Below, piece by piece: positions 11,141-21,937 of a stretch of 64,000 nucleotides of DNA. Origin of the DNA: Chinchilla lanigera (Eukaryota > Chordata > Mammalia > Rodentia > Chinchillidae); contig NW_004955481.1 in assembly GCF_000276665.1 (NCBI RefSeq), forward strand, positions 4,366,795 through 4,430,794, in the 5' to 3' direction. The notes under the pieces are model-generated. The model had not been told where the DNA came from, ran no database searches, and worked only from the letters and a program-made list of their open reading frames with translations. The translations under genes were made by a program, and so were the position numbers. Positions within the stretch are counted from its first letter, which is position 1. Every line of letters starts with the position of its first letter.

Positions 11141-11346
11141 GCTATTCTGTTCTTCTAGTATGAAATATATCTTGGTAATTCAGGCTCATCTCTAGGCTTA
11201 TATGTATACCCAACTTCTTATTCTGTATACCAGACTATGCTTTTTTGAACGTGTCATTTAGTTTTACAGCTGTGTGGCTTTCATTACACCAGTTTTACCT
11301 TTCCATCTCAATCTGGTAAATTCTTAACAACCATACATGGCTTTAT

Positions 11347-11543
11347 TTACATTTTTTATCAGAGTTTTTTTGATTGTTGTCACTGGGCATTGAACCCAAG
11401 GCCTTTGCACTTTGCTAATAATCCCATCCCTTTTTTAAAGTTTTTATTTTGAGGCTAGGCATAGTGGCACACACCTGTAATCCTAGCACTCAGGAGGCTG
11501 AGGCAAGAGGATCACCATGAGTTCAAGCCCAGCCGGGGCTACA
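11347..11543 (+). repeat. Local duplication, copy B
   Basis: Direct repeat of 10501-10700, about 850 bp away, differing at only a few positions and ending at the same point inside the B1. Confidence 0.85.
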
Positions 11544-11544
11544 T
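11456..11544 (+). mobile_element. B1 SINE, 3' truncated (duplicated copy)
   Basis: aggcatagtggcacacacct to cagccggggctaca; part of duplication copy B. Confidence 0.8.
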
Positions 11545-11623
11545 AAGAAAGTTTGGTTTTTTTTTTCTTTTTTTACATAAGCAAGTTAAATGTCAGTCTG
11601 AACCTCATAGTGAGATCCTGCTT

Positions 11624-11624
11624 C

Positions 11625-11664
<40 letters not shown>
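11624..11664. repeat. (CA)n microsatellite
   Basis: About 20 CA units grown from the tail of a B1 fragment. Confidence 0.95.
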
Positions 11665-11667
<3 letters not shown>

Positions 11668-11796
11668 TTTATTTTGATGAGACTGGGCACTTTCGGGGTG
11701 GTATGGGCACAGACAGGACTTCCAACTTGGAATCCTTCTGCTTCAGCCTCCCCATTGCTGAGATCACAGGTGGGCATCACCATGCCCTGCTCACCA
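11665..11796 (-). mobile_element. B1-like relic
   Basis: ttctgcttcagcctccccatt to gggcatcaccatgccctgc. Confidence 0.65.
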
Positions 11797-11846
11797 GGGG
11801 TTTTGTCATCTTTGTATTACCATGGTTCCTGATGCATAATAGGGAC

Positions 11847-11878
11847 TCAGTGAGTGAGTGAGTGAGAGTGAGTGAATG
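11847..11878. repeat. (GAGT)n microsatellite
   Basis: Imperfect gagtgagt repeat of about 32 bp. Confidence 0.8.
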
Positions 11879-11903
11879 ATGCCCCTACTCAGTAAGGTTT
11901 TCT

Positions 11904-12036
11904 GTTATTTATTTAGACAGCTCGCACTGGGTTTCCTAGCTGGGCTTGAACTTGCAATTCAGCTTTATGTGGGAGCTGTTTAAGAGCTCCTACCCCATAT
12001 TTCTGGGATTACAGGTGTGCACCATCATGCTTGGCT
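11904..12036 (-). mobile_element. B1-like relic
   Basis: tttctgggattacaggtgtg to caccatcatgcttggct. Confidence 0.6.
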
Positions 12037-12105
12037 GTTCAGTGTTTTACTTCTTGACTGAGCTATTTATGTACTTACGTCCTATTTGGAATCAGTGTTG
12101 TTTCT

Positions 12106-12173
12106 TTCCTGCTGTGCAGGGAATGAGCTCCAGGGCCTTTCACCTGAGAACTCTAAGCTGAGCTATATACCCC
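12106..12173 (-). mobile_element. ID SINE, diverged
   Basis: gggaatgagctccagggcct to gctgagctatataccccag. Confidence 0.6.
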
Positions 12174-12198
12174 AGAGGGTATTATATTTGTTATTGTT

Positions 12199-12304
12199 GT
12201 TTTGAGATAGTCTCACTGTATAATCCAAGCTGGTCTTGAATTTGCCAGCCTGTTGCCCTGCCTCCTGAGTGCTAAGATCACAGGCATGTGCTGCCACCAC
12301 ACCG
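12199..12304 (-). mobile_element. B1-like relic
   Basis: ttttgagatagtctcactgt to gatcacaggcatgtgctgcc. Confidence 0.65.
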
Positions 12305-12768
12305 TCTCTTGGATAAAGTTCTGATTGCATTAACTTCTAATCTTTTGTTGCCAGAGTAGAGCTCAGATTACCTAAGAAAAAAATAAGCAAGGATAGCACT
12401 TCATACCTGCTTTTTTCTTTTACCTTCTGTCACTTCAAAAGAGTACCTATCTTTTGCCTACTTTGCAGGTCACTGTTAATGTAAAACCAATTTTCCCCTT
12501 CTGTAGAGTAGCTTCCTGAGTTCTACACTACCTTTAGTTTTAGTTTCCTAGAGCTGTAGACACAGTTGAAAAGGAAGCAATCTGATATTAATTTCCAAAG
12601 GAATGGGTATAGTTCTTGAGTAGAAATGGAGGTAAATAAATCAGGCAACAGAAATCTTTCAGATCTGTCAAATCCAAGTCCATTCAAATATGATTTAATT
12701 TTTGTTATTGAAGCCAGTATGCAGTGCTATTTGCCTGTCTAAAAATGAGGTTACTTGGGATTCTTTTG
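12305..12768. other. FAM222B intron, repeat-free stretch
   Basis: Unique AT-rich sequence; nothing recognised. Confidence 0.4.
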
Positions 12769-12770
12769 TG

Positions 12771-12912
12771 CTTTTTTGAGACAGGGTCTCACTATGTAGC
12801 GCAGGATAGTCCTGAACTTGCTTATGTAACCCAAGCTGGCCTCAAACTCAGGATGATCCTGCCTCAGGCTCCCGAGTGCTGGCATCACAGGTGTGTGCCA
12901 CCATGCCTGGCT
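12771..12912 (-). mobile_element. B1 SINE
   Basis: tttttgagacagggtctcac to gtgtgccaccatgcctggc. Confidence 0.88.
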
Positions 12913-13055
12913 CTTGGAATTTTCTTAAATGAAGATAAATTATTAGTATAATGGTAGCTTCTAACCTCGCATTATGTTTTTTCTTAGTACATGCCAGTGA
13001 CATAGGGAACATATATTGTATAGTATCAGGTCATGGAGATAAGAACATAGTTTCG

Positions 13056-13148
13056 GGGCTGGGGATTTAGCTCAGTGGCACAGCACCTACCCAGCAAGCG
13101 CAAGGATGTGAGTTCAATTCCTGGTACCAGGGAGGAAAAAAAAAAAAA
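13056..13148 (+). mobile_element. ID SINE
   Basis: ggggctggggatttagctca to ggtaccagggagg plus A tail; catagtttc and cacagtttc flank it. Confidence 0.9.
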
Positions 13149-13900
13149 GACCACAGTTTCTTATTTAGTGTATCCAGGGGAAAATTAATAATTCTCAGCA
13201 GCCTTCTGGCTTAGTGGGGCTGGTTATTGTTAAAATTCACCCTTATCACAGGAAACACTGATTAATGATTTTTCTCCAGGTCTGACATGTTGGGCATTAG
13301 CTAGAATTGCTGAGTGATATGCAGTGGGGAAACCATGAGAGCAATTTCATGTTTGTCCACAAATTATCATTAGGTGTTTCATGTGCTATCAGATAGAAAG
13401 AGCAGAAGAATAGGCTCTTTGCCAATTGAAGCTTCTGTCTGATTAGGGCATTAGTTCAGTTATGTCCAATTAACTTTTATTGCAGATAGTGGTGATAATT
13501 ATTTGTAAGACAGTTGTCGGCTGCAGTTATCCCAAGGCTGAAGTATGAACTTGATGGATTTTAATAGCCAGTATGACATATTTTACTCCTTCCCTCTACT
13601 GTAGTCATTTCTTTTGCAAACCTCTTTTAGACAAGAGGTCAAAGTATTGTAAAAATCCATCTCACAATTAAAGCATATTGTCCTTTTTTGGAAGAGCTGC
13701 GTAGGATCATATTTTAAAAGAATCTATTAGGAACAGCTTTAATGGCTTTTATATTCTGAGACATACCCTTGAGTTCACTGCTACTTATCATAAGAGAATA
13801 GACCAATATAACCAAATGCCATTCGCAACAGTATCTGCTAATTGTAAAATTATAGTGATTGGCAAGGTGAAGTCTGGTTTCTGGTTTGACTTATTTATTT
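13149..13900. other. FAM222B intron, repeat-free island
   Basis: About 750 bp of unique sequence with no SINE and no recognised gene. Confidence 0.4.
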
Positions 13901-13987
13901 ATATTTTGGTACTGTGCATTGAACCTAGGGCTGCCTTGCACATCCTAAGTAGGCAAGCACTTTGCCACTGAGCTAATAGGTCTGCCC
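13901..13987 (-). mobile_element. ID SINE, diverged
   Basis: ggtactgtgcattgaacct to ccactgagctaataggtctg. Confidence 0.75.
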
Positions 13988-14009
13988 CTTCTGGTTGTAT
14001 TTTCTTCTT

Positions 14010-14250
14010 CTTTTTTTTGGTCTTTTTGAGACAGGGTCTTGCTTGTGCAGTTCTGGTGGGCCATGAGCTCACTTTGTAGCCCAGGCTGGTCTTGAACTTG
14101 CAGCGATCCTCTTGGCTCAGGCTACTGAGTTCTGAGATTATTGGAGTGCACCACCATGCCTGGTTCTGTTTTTTCTTGATACCAAAGATCAAACTCAAGA
14201 CCTTGCATTTGCCAGGCAGGTGCTGTGCCACTGAGCTATATCCTCGGCCC
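14010..14250 (-). mobile_element. B1 (14010-14163) followed by ID (14169-14250), both antisense
   Basis: ttttgagacagggtcttgct to caccaccatgcctggt, then gataccaaagatcaaactca to gagctatatcctcggccc. Confidence 0.85.
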
Positions 14251-14288
14251 GCTGGTTGTGTTTTTCTAATTGCAAAAGAAAGCTTTTA

Positions 14289-14361
14289 GTCTGTGGCCAT
14301 ACCATGCTGAATATGCCTGATCCCATCTGATCTGGAAGCTGAGCAGTGTCAGTCTGGTGGG
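14289..14361 (+). pseudogene. 5S rRNA pseudogene fragment
   Basis: From gtctgtggccataccatgct through ctgatctggaagctgagcag it follows the first about 70 nt of mammalian 5S rRNA with scattered changes, then stops. It is a retroposed 5S fragment, not a working gene. Confidence 0.8.
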
Positions 14362-14396
14362 AAAAAATTTTTAATTTGGACACTTTTATTTGTTTG

Positions 14397-14540
14397 TTGT
14401 TTATTGAGACAGGATCTCACTATGTAGTTCAGGTTGACTTTGAACTCACTATGTAGCTGAGGCTGGCCTTCACCTCATGATGATCATCCTACCTCAGCCT
14501 CCCAAGTGCTGAGATTACAGGTGTGTACCATCACACGCAG
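14397..14540 (-). mobile_element. B1 SINE
   Basis: ttattgagacaggatctcac to gtgtaccatcacacgcagt. Confidence 0.85.
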
Positions 14541-14716
14541 TGGATATTTTTAAAATAAAAAATGGGCTGATCCAGTACTGGAAAAAAAAAAAAAAAAAAA
14601 AAAGGGTGGGGTGGCTGAGCTTGGTGACAAAACAAAAGACAAAAACAAAAGAGAGTAAAATAAAATTAAAAATGGTAGGATGCTAAGGACATTTAGCTCT
14701 ATAGGGACTTTAGTTG

Positions 14717-14742
14717 GTGTTTGTGTGTGTGTGTGTGTGTGT
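14717..14742. repeat. (GT)n microsatellite
   Basis: About 12 GT units at the T-rich end of an antisense B1. Confidence 0.9.
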
Positions 14743-15011
14743 CTTTTTGAGAGGGTCTCACTATGCAGTTCAGGCTGGCCTTGAGCTAACTTTGTGGCCC
14801 AGACTGGTCTCACTTGCTACAATTCTCCTGCCTCAGCTTCCTACCTTAGCTTCCGAGTGCTGGAATTATAGATGTGGGCCACCATGCCTGGCTGTTTTTG
14901 TCTTTTGAGACAGTGGCTTGCTGAGTTGTCTAGGTTGCTTTGAGTTTGTAATCCTGCTGCCTTGGTCTCCTTAGCAACTCAGATTATAGGTATGTATAAT
15001 CACACCTGACT
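14741..15011 (-). mobile_element. Two antisense B1 copies (14741-14893, 14902-15011)
   Basis: First: ctttttgagagggtctcact to caccatgcctggct. The second is older: cttttgagacagtggcttgc to ataatcacacctgac. Confidence 0.8.
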
Positions 15012-15094
15012 AGAATGTGTATGAAGTTGTAAATATCTTTAGAAGCAGTCCTTGCTTTAGGTGGAGAAAGAGGGCTAGAAAGAAGGGAAATGTC

Positions 15095-15203
15095 TAGGTA
15101 TGTTGACATGTCTGAACTCTAGCTACTCAAGACGCCAAGGCAGGAAGATCATAAGTTTGAGGCCAGTCTGGACAATTGAGCAGGACCCTGTCTCAAAATG
15201 AAA
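15095..15203 (+). mobile_element. B1-like relic, followed by an ID relic (15217-15285)
   Basis: taggtatgttgacatgtctg to aggaccctgtctcaaaatg. Confidence 0.6.
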
Positions 15204-15465
15204 ATTTTAAATGTCTGGGGATGGTCACTGACAGCCACTTACCTAGCATGTGCAAGGCTCTAGCTTTCATCCAGCTCTCAACGCACACACAAGCACAGAT
15301 GGAAGGGGAGAGGAGAAGAAAATAAAATAATTTTTCTCTGAAGATCACTTTTGGGTCCCTTGGCTATTTTCCCTTAAACTTTGCTTTCAGTATTGTCTGA
15401 TAGCTGCTTTGCAAAATAAATGGGTTTATGACCAAAATCTTGTTTCATTAAAATGCAAAAGACAA

Positions 15466-15640
15466 AGCCAGGCATGGGGTGCTGTAATCCCAGTACTCTG
15501 AGAGGCTGAGGCAGGAAGTTCACAAGTGTGAGCCCAACCTAAGCAATATAGTGAGACCTGGTCCCTAAAAAAAAATTTTAAAAACCTGGAGATGTAGCTC
15601 CATGTGAAGGCTCTAGGTCAAACCCCCAGTACCAAAACCA
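15466..15640 (+). mobile_element. B1 relic (15466-15573) and ID relic (15582-15640)
   Basis: aagccaggcatggggtgctg to tgagacctggtccctaaaa, then ctggagatgtagctccatgt. Confidence 0.65.
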
Positions 15641-16017
15641 ATCAGCCAAACAAACAAATAAGGCAAAAGACAAGTTGAATAGTGCTGTTGCTAAATGTCC
15701 AGGTGACTTGCTGCTGCTTCATTCTAGATGTTGCTTGCCTTAGTGTTCTTTATTGCTCTCTTGCTAAGGGTTTGTCAGTTTCCTTGCAACTGTCCATGGA
15801 CATGACTGCTTTAAAAATGTAGTTGAGAAGACATAGAGTATAGCAGTGTATTTTAAGAGCCCGTTGTTAGTATTTGTTTAAAGTAAGGGGATTAAATAAA
15901 GTTCAGGACTGCTTGGAGAAGGCCCATAACATACTCATTCTTCTCTCAAAACTTCTCACCTCACAATAAACAGGAAAGAGAAAAGGGGGAGTGATAAACA
16001 CGGCCCTTTTATTGGGG
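15641..16017. other. FAM222B intron, repeat-free stretch
   Basis: Unique sequence; nothing recognised. Confidence 0.4.
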
Positions 16018-16107
16018 GGGTGGGCTTTTTTCCAGTACTGGGAATTGAACTCCTAACTTTGCACTTGCCAGGCAGGCGCTGTGCTGCTGAGCTAAATCCC
16101 CAGCCCC
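16018..16107 (-). mobile_element. ID SINE
   Basis: ttccagtactgggaattgaa to gctgagctaaatccccagcc. Confidence 0.88.
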
Positions 16108-16426
16108 TGCCCTTGTATTTTTAAAAGCTATTTATTGGTTATTACTGAAAACTTTGTGTTGTAGAGTAATCAAGACAGCTGGCCAGCTGCTGTTGGTAGG
16201 AAAGTGGAGAAGTGGGCTAGAGTGGATACTTTTCAGGAAATAAAGCTTATGATACATTTGAGACTTTTTATGTAATAGGAGAGTGTCAAAATCCTTTAGA
16301 ACTCCACAATATATCTTACAAGACTATCAGTAAAGTGTAGGGAAGCTTGCATACTATTTAATGGGGTTCTGGATGTGTATTTGGAAGGCGGGCCCTTGAA
16401 AAACTCTTACTAAAATGTGAGGGTTG

Positions 16427-16505
16427 AGGGTATATAGCTCAGTGGTAGAGAACTCACCCAACAAGCATGCAGCCCTGGATTGTGAATTCAGCATTGGCAA
16501 AAGAA
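16427..16505 (+). mobile_element. ID SINE, old
   Basis: ggttgagggtatatagctca to attcagcattggcaaaag. Confidence 0.7.
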
Positions 16506-16539
16506 AAAAACAAAAAAACTAATGGCTATATCAACAAAA

Positions 16540-16777
16540 GGCTTGCTTTGAGCTCCCTTTGTAGCCCAGGCTGGTCTCAAACTTGCAATAATCCTCCTGC
16601 CTCAGCCTCCTGAGTGCTGGAATTATAGGCGGGTGCCACCATTCCCAGCTTTTGTTTTGTTTTTACTTTGGGAGACTTGCTGTGTTGCTCATTCTGGACT
16701 CTTGTGGGCTCAAGTAATCCTTCTGCCTCAGCCTCCCAATCTGCTGGGACTATAGATATACACCGCTGGGCCTGGCT
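16540..16777 (-). mobile_element. Two antisense B1 copies (16540-16651, 16662-16777)
   Basis: First is truncated: ctttgagctccctttgtagc to caccattcccagct. Second, older: gggagacttgctgtgttgct to caccgctgggcctggct. Confidence 0.75.
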
Positions 16778-16857
16778 AAGTGCCTTCTATTTCTAACACA
16801 ATTAAGGTGAAATAATGGGGAACTGAATGAAAGTTGGTAAAAAGACTCAGTTGAAGA

Positions 16858-18200
16858 AGGAGATCCCAAATAAGTGGGAACAATTAAAAATTCGGACAGG
16901 GGAAGCCACGTAGCAGGGAGCGCCGGCCTTCGGGCCGGCCCCCAGCCTCACAGGGGCCTGGGATAAGGGCTCCTGGTGCCCAGGAAGCCGCACGATGGGG
17001 AGCACCAGCCTTTGGGCCAGCCCCCAGCCTCGCAGACACCCGGGAGGAGGGCCCCCGGTATCCGGGAAGATGTGCAGCGGCGCGCGTTTGCGCTGACCCT
17101 CAGGCCGGCCACCACCGCCCAGTTGAGAACTATCGTGGCACAGAGAAACAATGGCATAATTGGCCCACCACGCACCAGCTGCGGAGGCCCGCCCACGGAC
17201 GTGCATGAATCGTTCCGATATGGAGAAACCTGTGGGAATACATGCCACACAACAGATCACTCTTGCTCCTGCCGTTGAGAACCAGAAAGGTCCAGAGTCT
17301 GTGGAGGAACAGCTGCTGAACAAGGACTCAGAGAACATGAGAATACAGACTAAGCCCGAAGAGTCAGAGGTCTAGTGGACCGGCATCACGAGAGCCATTC
17401 AGAAGCTGTAAACCAGGAGGACCTTGTGCAATACCTGGGGAGACCCCCCTGGAAGCCATTCTTCCCCTGACAGTACAGGCTGCTGTGGAGGAGTACATCG
17501 AGCTCTGGAGAGGTCTGCAGCAAGATTCCTGATGCCTGTGCTGACGGTTGGGGAGAGGACACTAACTGGTTGTGGGGTCCCAATGCGATGGGAGACTGGA
17601 GAGAAAAAGCTACAAAAAATGGCTTTCGCCCCAGATGGCTCACTTGAGAGGTTAGTAAGAATTGCCTCCTCAGTATTCTATAGCTGTGACGAGGAGGCGA
17701 AGGAGAGAAACAAAGAGAGTGAGAAAAAGCAGCTGCTTTTGCTGCAGCACTAAGAGAAACAGACCCTAAGTCTGATTCCTGGGGCCCCAAGAAGAACTCG
17801 ACGACTGCATTCATCTGCTACTGCTGTTAAAAGCCAGGCCACCTCAAGAGGAACTGCCCTAAGAGGCCCCATGGGCCATGCCCTGAATGCAAAAGTGACC
17901 ACTGGAGATCAGTCTGCCCTCTGAAGCAGAGGCCCCAGAGCTCAGACCCATCCTACCAGTTAGTCCAACAGGAATGAGGGGGTCCGGGGCATACTCTGCC
18001 TTCTCCCTCTGGCCAGACTGTCATCTCCATGGAGGAGCCCCAGGTAATCATGACTATGGAGGAACAAGAAAACAGCCTGTTGCTAGACACAGGTGCAAGC
18101 CTCTCTTGGTCCTTCTTTTCAATCCTGGCCTTTCTTCCAGCCATCATATCTCAGTGACAGGAGTCACTGGTGAGGAGGTAATACACTATTTCTGACAGCC
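16858..18200 (+). pseudogene. Degenerate endogenous retroviral gag-pro relic
   Basis: A GC-rich block set in AT-rich intron. Around 17818-17925 one frame shows two retroviral zinc knuckles: CX2CX4HX4C, interrupted by an in-frame stop, then CX2CX3HX4C. About 150 nt on, in another frame, a retroviral aspartic protease active-site motif (LLDTGAS) appears near 18080-18100. Stops and frame breaks show it is dead. No reverse transcriptase or envelope is recognisable, and no clear flanking LTR pair is seen. The family is not identified; class I-like is a guess. Confidence 0.7.
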
Positions 18201-18690
18201 CTTAGGCTGTAATTACTTGTTAGATCCTTCTTGCATATCTCTGTCTTCCTGAGAAACCACTTTGAAGATACCACCATATATTACAGCAGCCACTGATATT
18301 TTCCTGCTAATCTATCCATAACTCTGTAGTCTTTGTATTGTTCCTATCCTATTTTGTAAATGGATGTATGTTTATTATTACATGTTTTGTACAATAACCA
18401 TTGAGAATAATGATTATTCAATAGGTCACTCATGTATAGCTCTGTTTATTTTCTTTAGAAGCCACTTTGAAGATACCAAAGTATAGTACTACAACTATTG
18501 ATAATCTCCTACCTCTTTTGTCTGTAACTCACTATTATTTGTCTGTTTTCCTGAGAAACTATCTTATAGATAACAATATGTAAAACAATAACCATTGATA
18601 ATTTCTTACCACTTTGTCTGTAATTTGGTAAGCCCCCCCCCCGTTATTATGTTATCCTTCTTTTACTCTTTAAAATAAAAACTAAAAAAA
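18200..18690 (+). repeat. Tandem-repeat tail of the gag-pro relic, ending in poly(A)-like sequence
   Basis: Three degenerate units follow the pro relic at about 18248, 18466 and 18550. They share elements such as 'gagaaacca', 'ctttgaagatacca' and 'ttgtctgtaa'. The block ends with aataaaa and an A-rich run at 18674-18700, as a retroposed transcript would. Confidence 0.5.
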
Positions 18691-18814
18691 AATAAAAATT
18701 AGAGAATGGGTAAATGGAATATAGGAAATACGTTGCAGTAATTGATGCACTGTAAACTGTTGTTTTCTACTAATGTCTGTTGTACCTTGTTCGGCTACTT
18801 TAAAATCTGCCCAG

Positions 18815-18942
18815 GGCCGGGCATGGTAGCCTGTAATCCCAGCACTTGGAAGGCTGAGGCAGGAGGATTGCTATGAGTTCAAGGCCATCCTGAACTGCAT
18901 AGCAAAACCCTGTCTCAAAAAGACAAAAATAAATAAATAAAT
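18815..18942 (+). mobile_element. B1 SINE
   Basis: gccgggcatggtagcctgta to aaaccctgtctcaaaaagac. Lacks part of the duplicated segment. Confidence 0.85.
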
Positions 18943-19186
18943 TAAATCTACCTGTTGTCAAACTAGCTTTTGTTGGCAGCAGATAGAAGGTCAGAGTATT
19001 AGCTATAAATGAAAATTCATTCTCTTATCTACAGTGAATTTTTTAGCCTTTTCACTAGAAATGTAAGGCACATGAATTCCACAGAGCTATTCAGAGAACT
19101 GGTTCTAAGATGGCAAACCAACAAATATGTAATGGATATGTGTCCAAGAATAGTATCAATTCCTTTTCTCCAGAAAAGGGGAAGCA

Positions 19187-19290
19187 GCTGGGTGTGGTGG
19201 AGTATACCTGTATTGTAAACTATTAGAGAAGCTGAGGCAGAACAATCCTAAATTCCAGGCCAGCTTGGGCAATATAGCAGACCTCAAAAT
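19187..19290 (+). mobile_element. B1-like relic
   Basis: agctgggtgtggtggagtat to atatagcagacctcaaa. Confidence 0.65.
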
Positions 19291-19657
19291 TTTGTAGGGC
19301 ACGGAAGGATGCTTCTTATTAGAGATTTTGGTGGACTCTATGTTACCTGGCTTCTCAAAGATGCCACAGAAGTATGAGCTAAGAGTGGGTTCAGAGTTAA
19401 AGCTAGCTTCTCCCATTCAGGGAACAGCATGAATGCTATATAGGAGCAGGAGAGTTTTCTGTACTAGGGTTGTTTGAGATTGAGAGGCAACCACCATCCT
19501 TCCATTATCTTCTGATATAGTTTCTTCTGAGTGAATCATGTAGCTTTTCCCCTTTCTCTGGGGGAGAGGGAGGTCCTGGACTGTTTAACTTACAGCTTTT
19601 GTTTGCTTATATGTAGTCACTTTCCCAGTGCATTTGTTCTTTGATTTTTGTTGTTGT

Positions 19658-19802
19658 TTTCCCAGTCAGGGTCTCACTATCCATTCATGCTGGCCTTGAA
19701 TTCACTTATGTAACCCAGGCTGGCCTCAAACTCGTGGTGATCCTCTTGCCTCAGCCTCTCAGGAGTGCTGAGATCACAGGCATGCACCACCACACCTGGC
19801 TC
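19658..19802 (-). mobile_element. B1 SINE
   Basis: ttcccagtcagggtctcact to caccaccacacctggct. Confidence 0.82.
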
Positions 19803-19985
19803 CCAGTGCATTCTTTCCTTGGTTATAATTGCTGATTTATTACTTACCTTGAAAGGATTTCACTAAGAACTTGTTCCAAAGCAATAGGCTAGTTTAATAG
19901 AGTTATAGTGCAAAGTGCTGATCTGGGACAGATAATCTCCCAAATCCATTAGAAAGTTAATTGTATTCACATTAAAAAAACAAGT

Positions 19986-20226
19986 CAGGCATAGTGGCAC
20001 ACGCCTGTAATAACAGCACTTTGGAGGCTGAGGCAGGAGGATTGCTTCAAATTCAAGGCCAACCTGGGCTATATAGTGAGCCTAGCACCAGCCTGAACTA
20101 CATAGCAAGAACCTATCTCAAAACAAAACAAGGGCTGGGGATATAGCTCAGTGGCATAAGCGCCTGCCTGGCAAGCACAAGGTCCTGATTTCGATTCCCA
20201 GTACAAAAAACAAACAAACAAACAAA
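19986..20226 (+). mobile_element. B1 (19986-20131) followed by ID (20133-20226)
   Basis: caggcatagtggcacacgcc to aacctatctcaaaac, then gggctggggatatagctcag to attcccagtac plus an (AAAC)n tail. Confidence 0.85.
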
Positions 20227-20278
20227 ACATGTTCTTGTTCAGTGGTGCATTCCTATAATCCCAGTTACTTGGGAGGCT

Positions 20279-20391
20279 GAGACATGGTCTTGGTAATTAT
20301 TAAATTGTCCAGGTTGGGTTCAAACTTGTGATCCTCCTGCCATAGCCTCTCAGAGTACTGGGATTATGGGCATGTGCTACCATACCTAGCT
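20279..20391 (-). mobile_element. B1-like relic
   Basis: gagacatggtcttggtaatt to gtgctaccatacctagct. Confidence 0.65.
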
Positions 20392-21088
20392 CAGATTTTC
20401 TGTCATGTTCAAGATAAGTGACATTTTATGGATGAGAAGTCTGAAGTGAGTGCTTTTTAAATTCTTGATAAAAGATACTGAAATAGTTTGGAAGACTGAA
20501 CTCATAGATTCAATTATTTCCTTGCCTATAATATAATTATACAACCACAGGTTTTTCTTGGCCCACCAGTAGAAAGTGTTCCGCCACACAGTGACTTGGG
20601 GTTGGCCACGTGTCTTTTATGGCTAAGAAGCTATTGGCAACTTGAAGAGATCAGAAATGTGAATTTACTCACTTTGGCTTTGTCCTTTTTGTCTCTGTTC
20701 TTAACAGTGAGAAGATTCTCCACAAATAATCATTTCCACTTTCAGGTCCCCAGAATGAACACATTTATAATGACCTCATCCAACTGACCACACCAGAGTT
20801 GTCCAAATCCTCAGCCCCAGCCAAGGCTTGTCAGCCAAACCATAATAAATTGTAGACACCTGAGCATAAAAATAAGTGTTCATTGGTCTGCTGGGTAGCA
20901 AATATTATGAAAGTAGATGACTTGTACAGATGAACCTGAAAAAACAAAGATTCTTTAACATTAGTGTTTTTTTTCTTTTGTGTTTATATTTCTCTTATAT
21001 TTATATGGGATATGTGTGCCATTTATTAACATGTACAAATAACATAGTCATTATATCATTCCACTATTATAAGTTGAATAGTTGAATT
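20392..21088. other. FAM222B intron, unique sequence with an exon-like frame
   Basis: About 700 bp without SINEs. A plus-strand frame at 20730-20855 is open for 41 codons, follows an AG with a pyrimidine-rich stretch (20731-20745) and overlaps aataaa at 20844. No protein recognised. Confidence 0.35.
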
Positions 21089-21308
21089 TTTTTTGAGACG
21101 GGGTCTCTCCTTGAGTTTACTGTGTAGCCCAGGTTGGCCTTAAACTTGTGATCCTCCTGGCTGAGCCTTCCCAGTGCTTAAGATTACAGGCATGTGTCAC
21201 CATGCCCAGCTGAATAATTGAATTTTGGGGAGTTTTTGTGGAGACAGGGTCTCACTATGTAACCCAACCTGGCTTCACACTTGCATTGATCCTCTTGCCT
21301 CAGCCTAC
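21089..21308 (-). mobile_element. Two antisense B1 pieces (21089-21211, 21238-21308)
   Basis: tttttgagacggggtctctc to caccatgcccagct, then gagacagggtctcactatgt to cttgcctcagcct. Confidence 0.78.
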
Positions 21309-21326
21309 AGCTGAAATTTTATTTAT

Positions 21327-21438
21327 TTTTTTATTTTTTTCCTTGTTTTTTTGGTTTTTCTCCGGTACCGGGAACTGAACTCACGACCTTGCGCTTGCCA
21401 GGCAGGCGCTTTTGCCGCTGAGCTAAATCCCCAGCCCC
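21327..21438 (-). mobile_element. ID SINE, recent
   Basis: ctccggtaccgggaactgaa to gctaaatccccagcccc, flanked by perfect acagctgaaatttta repeats. Confidence 0.92.
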
Positions 21439-21663
21439 CACAGCTGAAATTTTAAATTGATGAAAATTGTATGTTATAGCTAAAACATGATGTTTTGAAA
21501 TATATACATTATTGAATGGCAAAATTGAGCAAGTCAGCATGTACACTACCTCACATACTTTACACTTTTTGTGGAGAGAATATTTATAGCATACTCTCTG
21601 TGACTTTCAAGTATGCAAAACTTTGTTACCTAAACCGGGTGTGGTGGGGTACTATGTCTTTTG

Positions 21664-21895
21664 TTGTTTTATTTTTTTTATTTTTTATTTTTTTGGTTTT
21701 TTGGGTTTTTTCTGGTACCAGGAATCAAACTCATGACCTTGCACTTGCTAGGCAGGCATTGTGCTGCTGAGCTAAATCCTCAGCCCCTGTTGTTTTATTT
21801 TTTGAGATGGTGGTCTCACTGGAATGTGTGGTCCTCCTGCCTCAGCCTCCTGAGTAGCTGGGATTACAGCATGCATCACTGTCTGCAATTAATTT
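21664..21895 (-). mobile_element. ID (21664-21786) then B1 piece (21797-21895)
   Basis: ctggtaccaggaatcaaact to gctaaatcctcagcccc; repeated tgttttatttttt flanks the ID. Then gtggtcctcctgcctcagcc. Confidence 0.82.
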
Positions 21896-21937
21896 CCTCA
21901 TTTTTAAGTTGAATTGTTTTATTGCAATGGAATTGAG

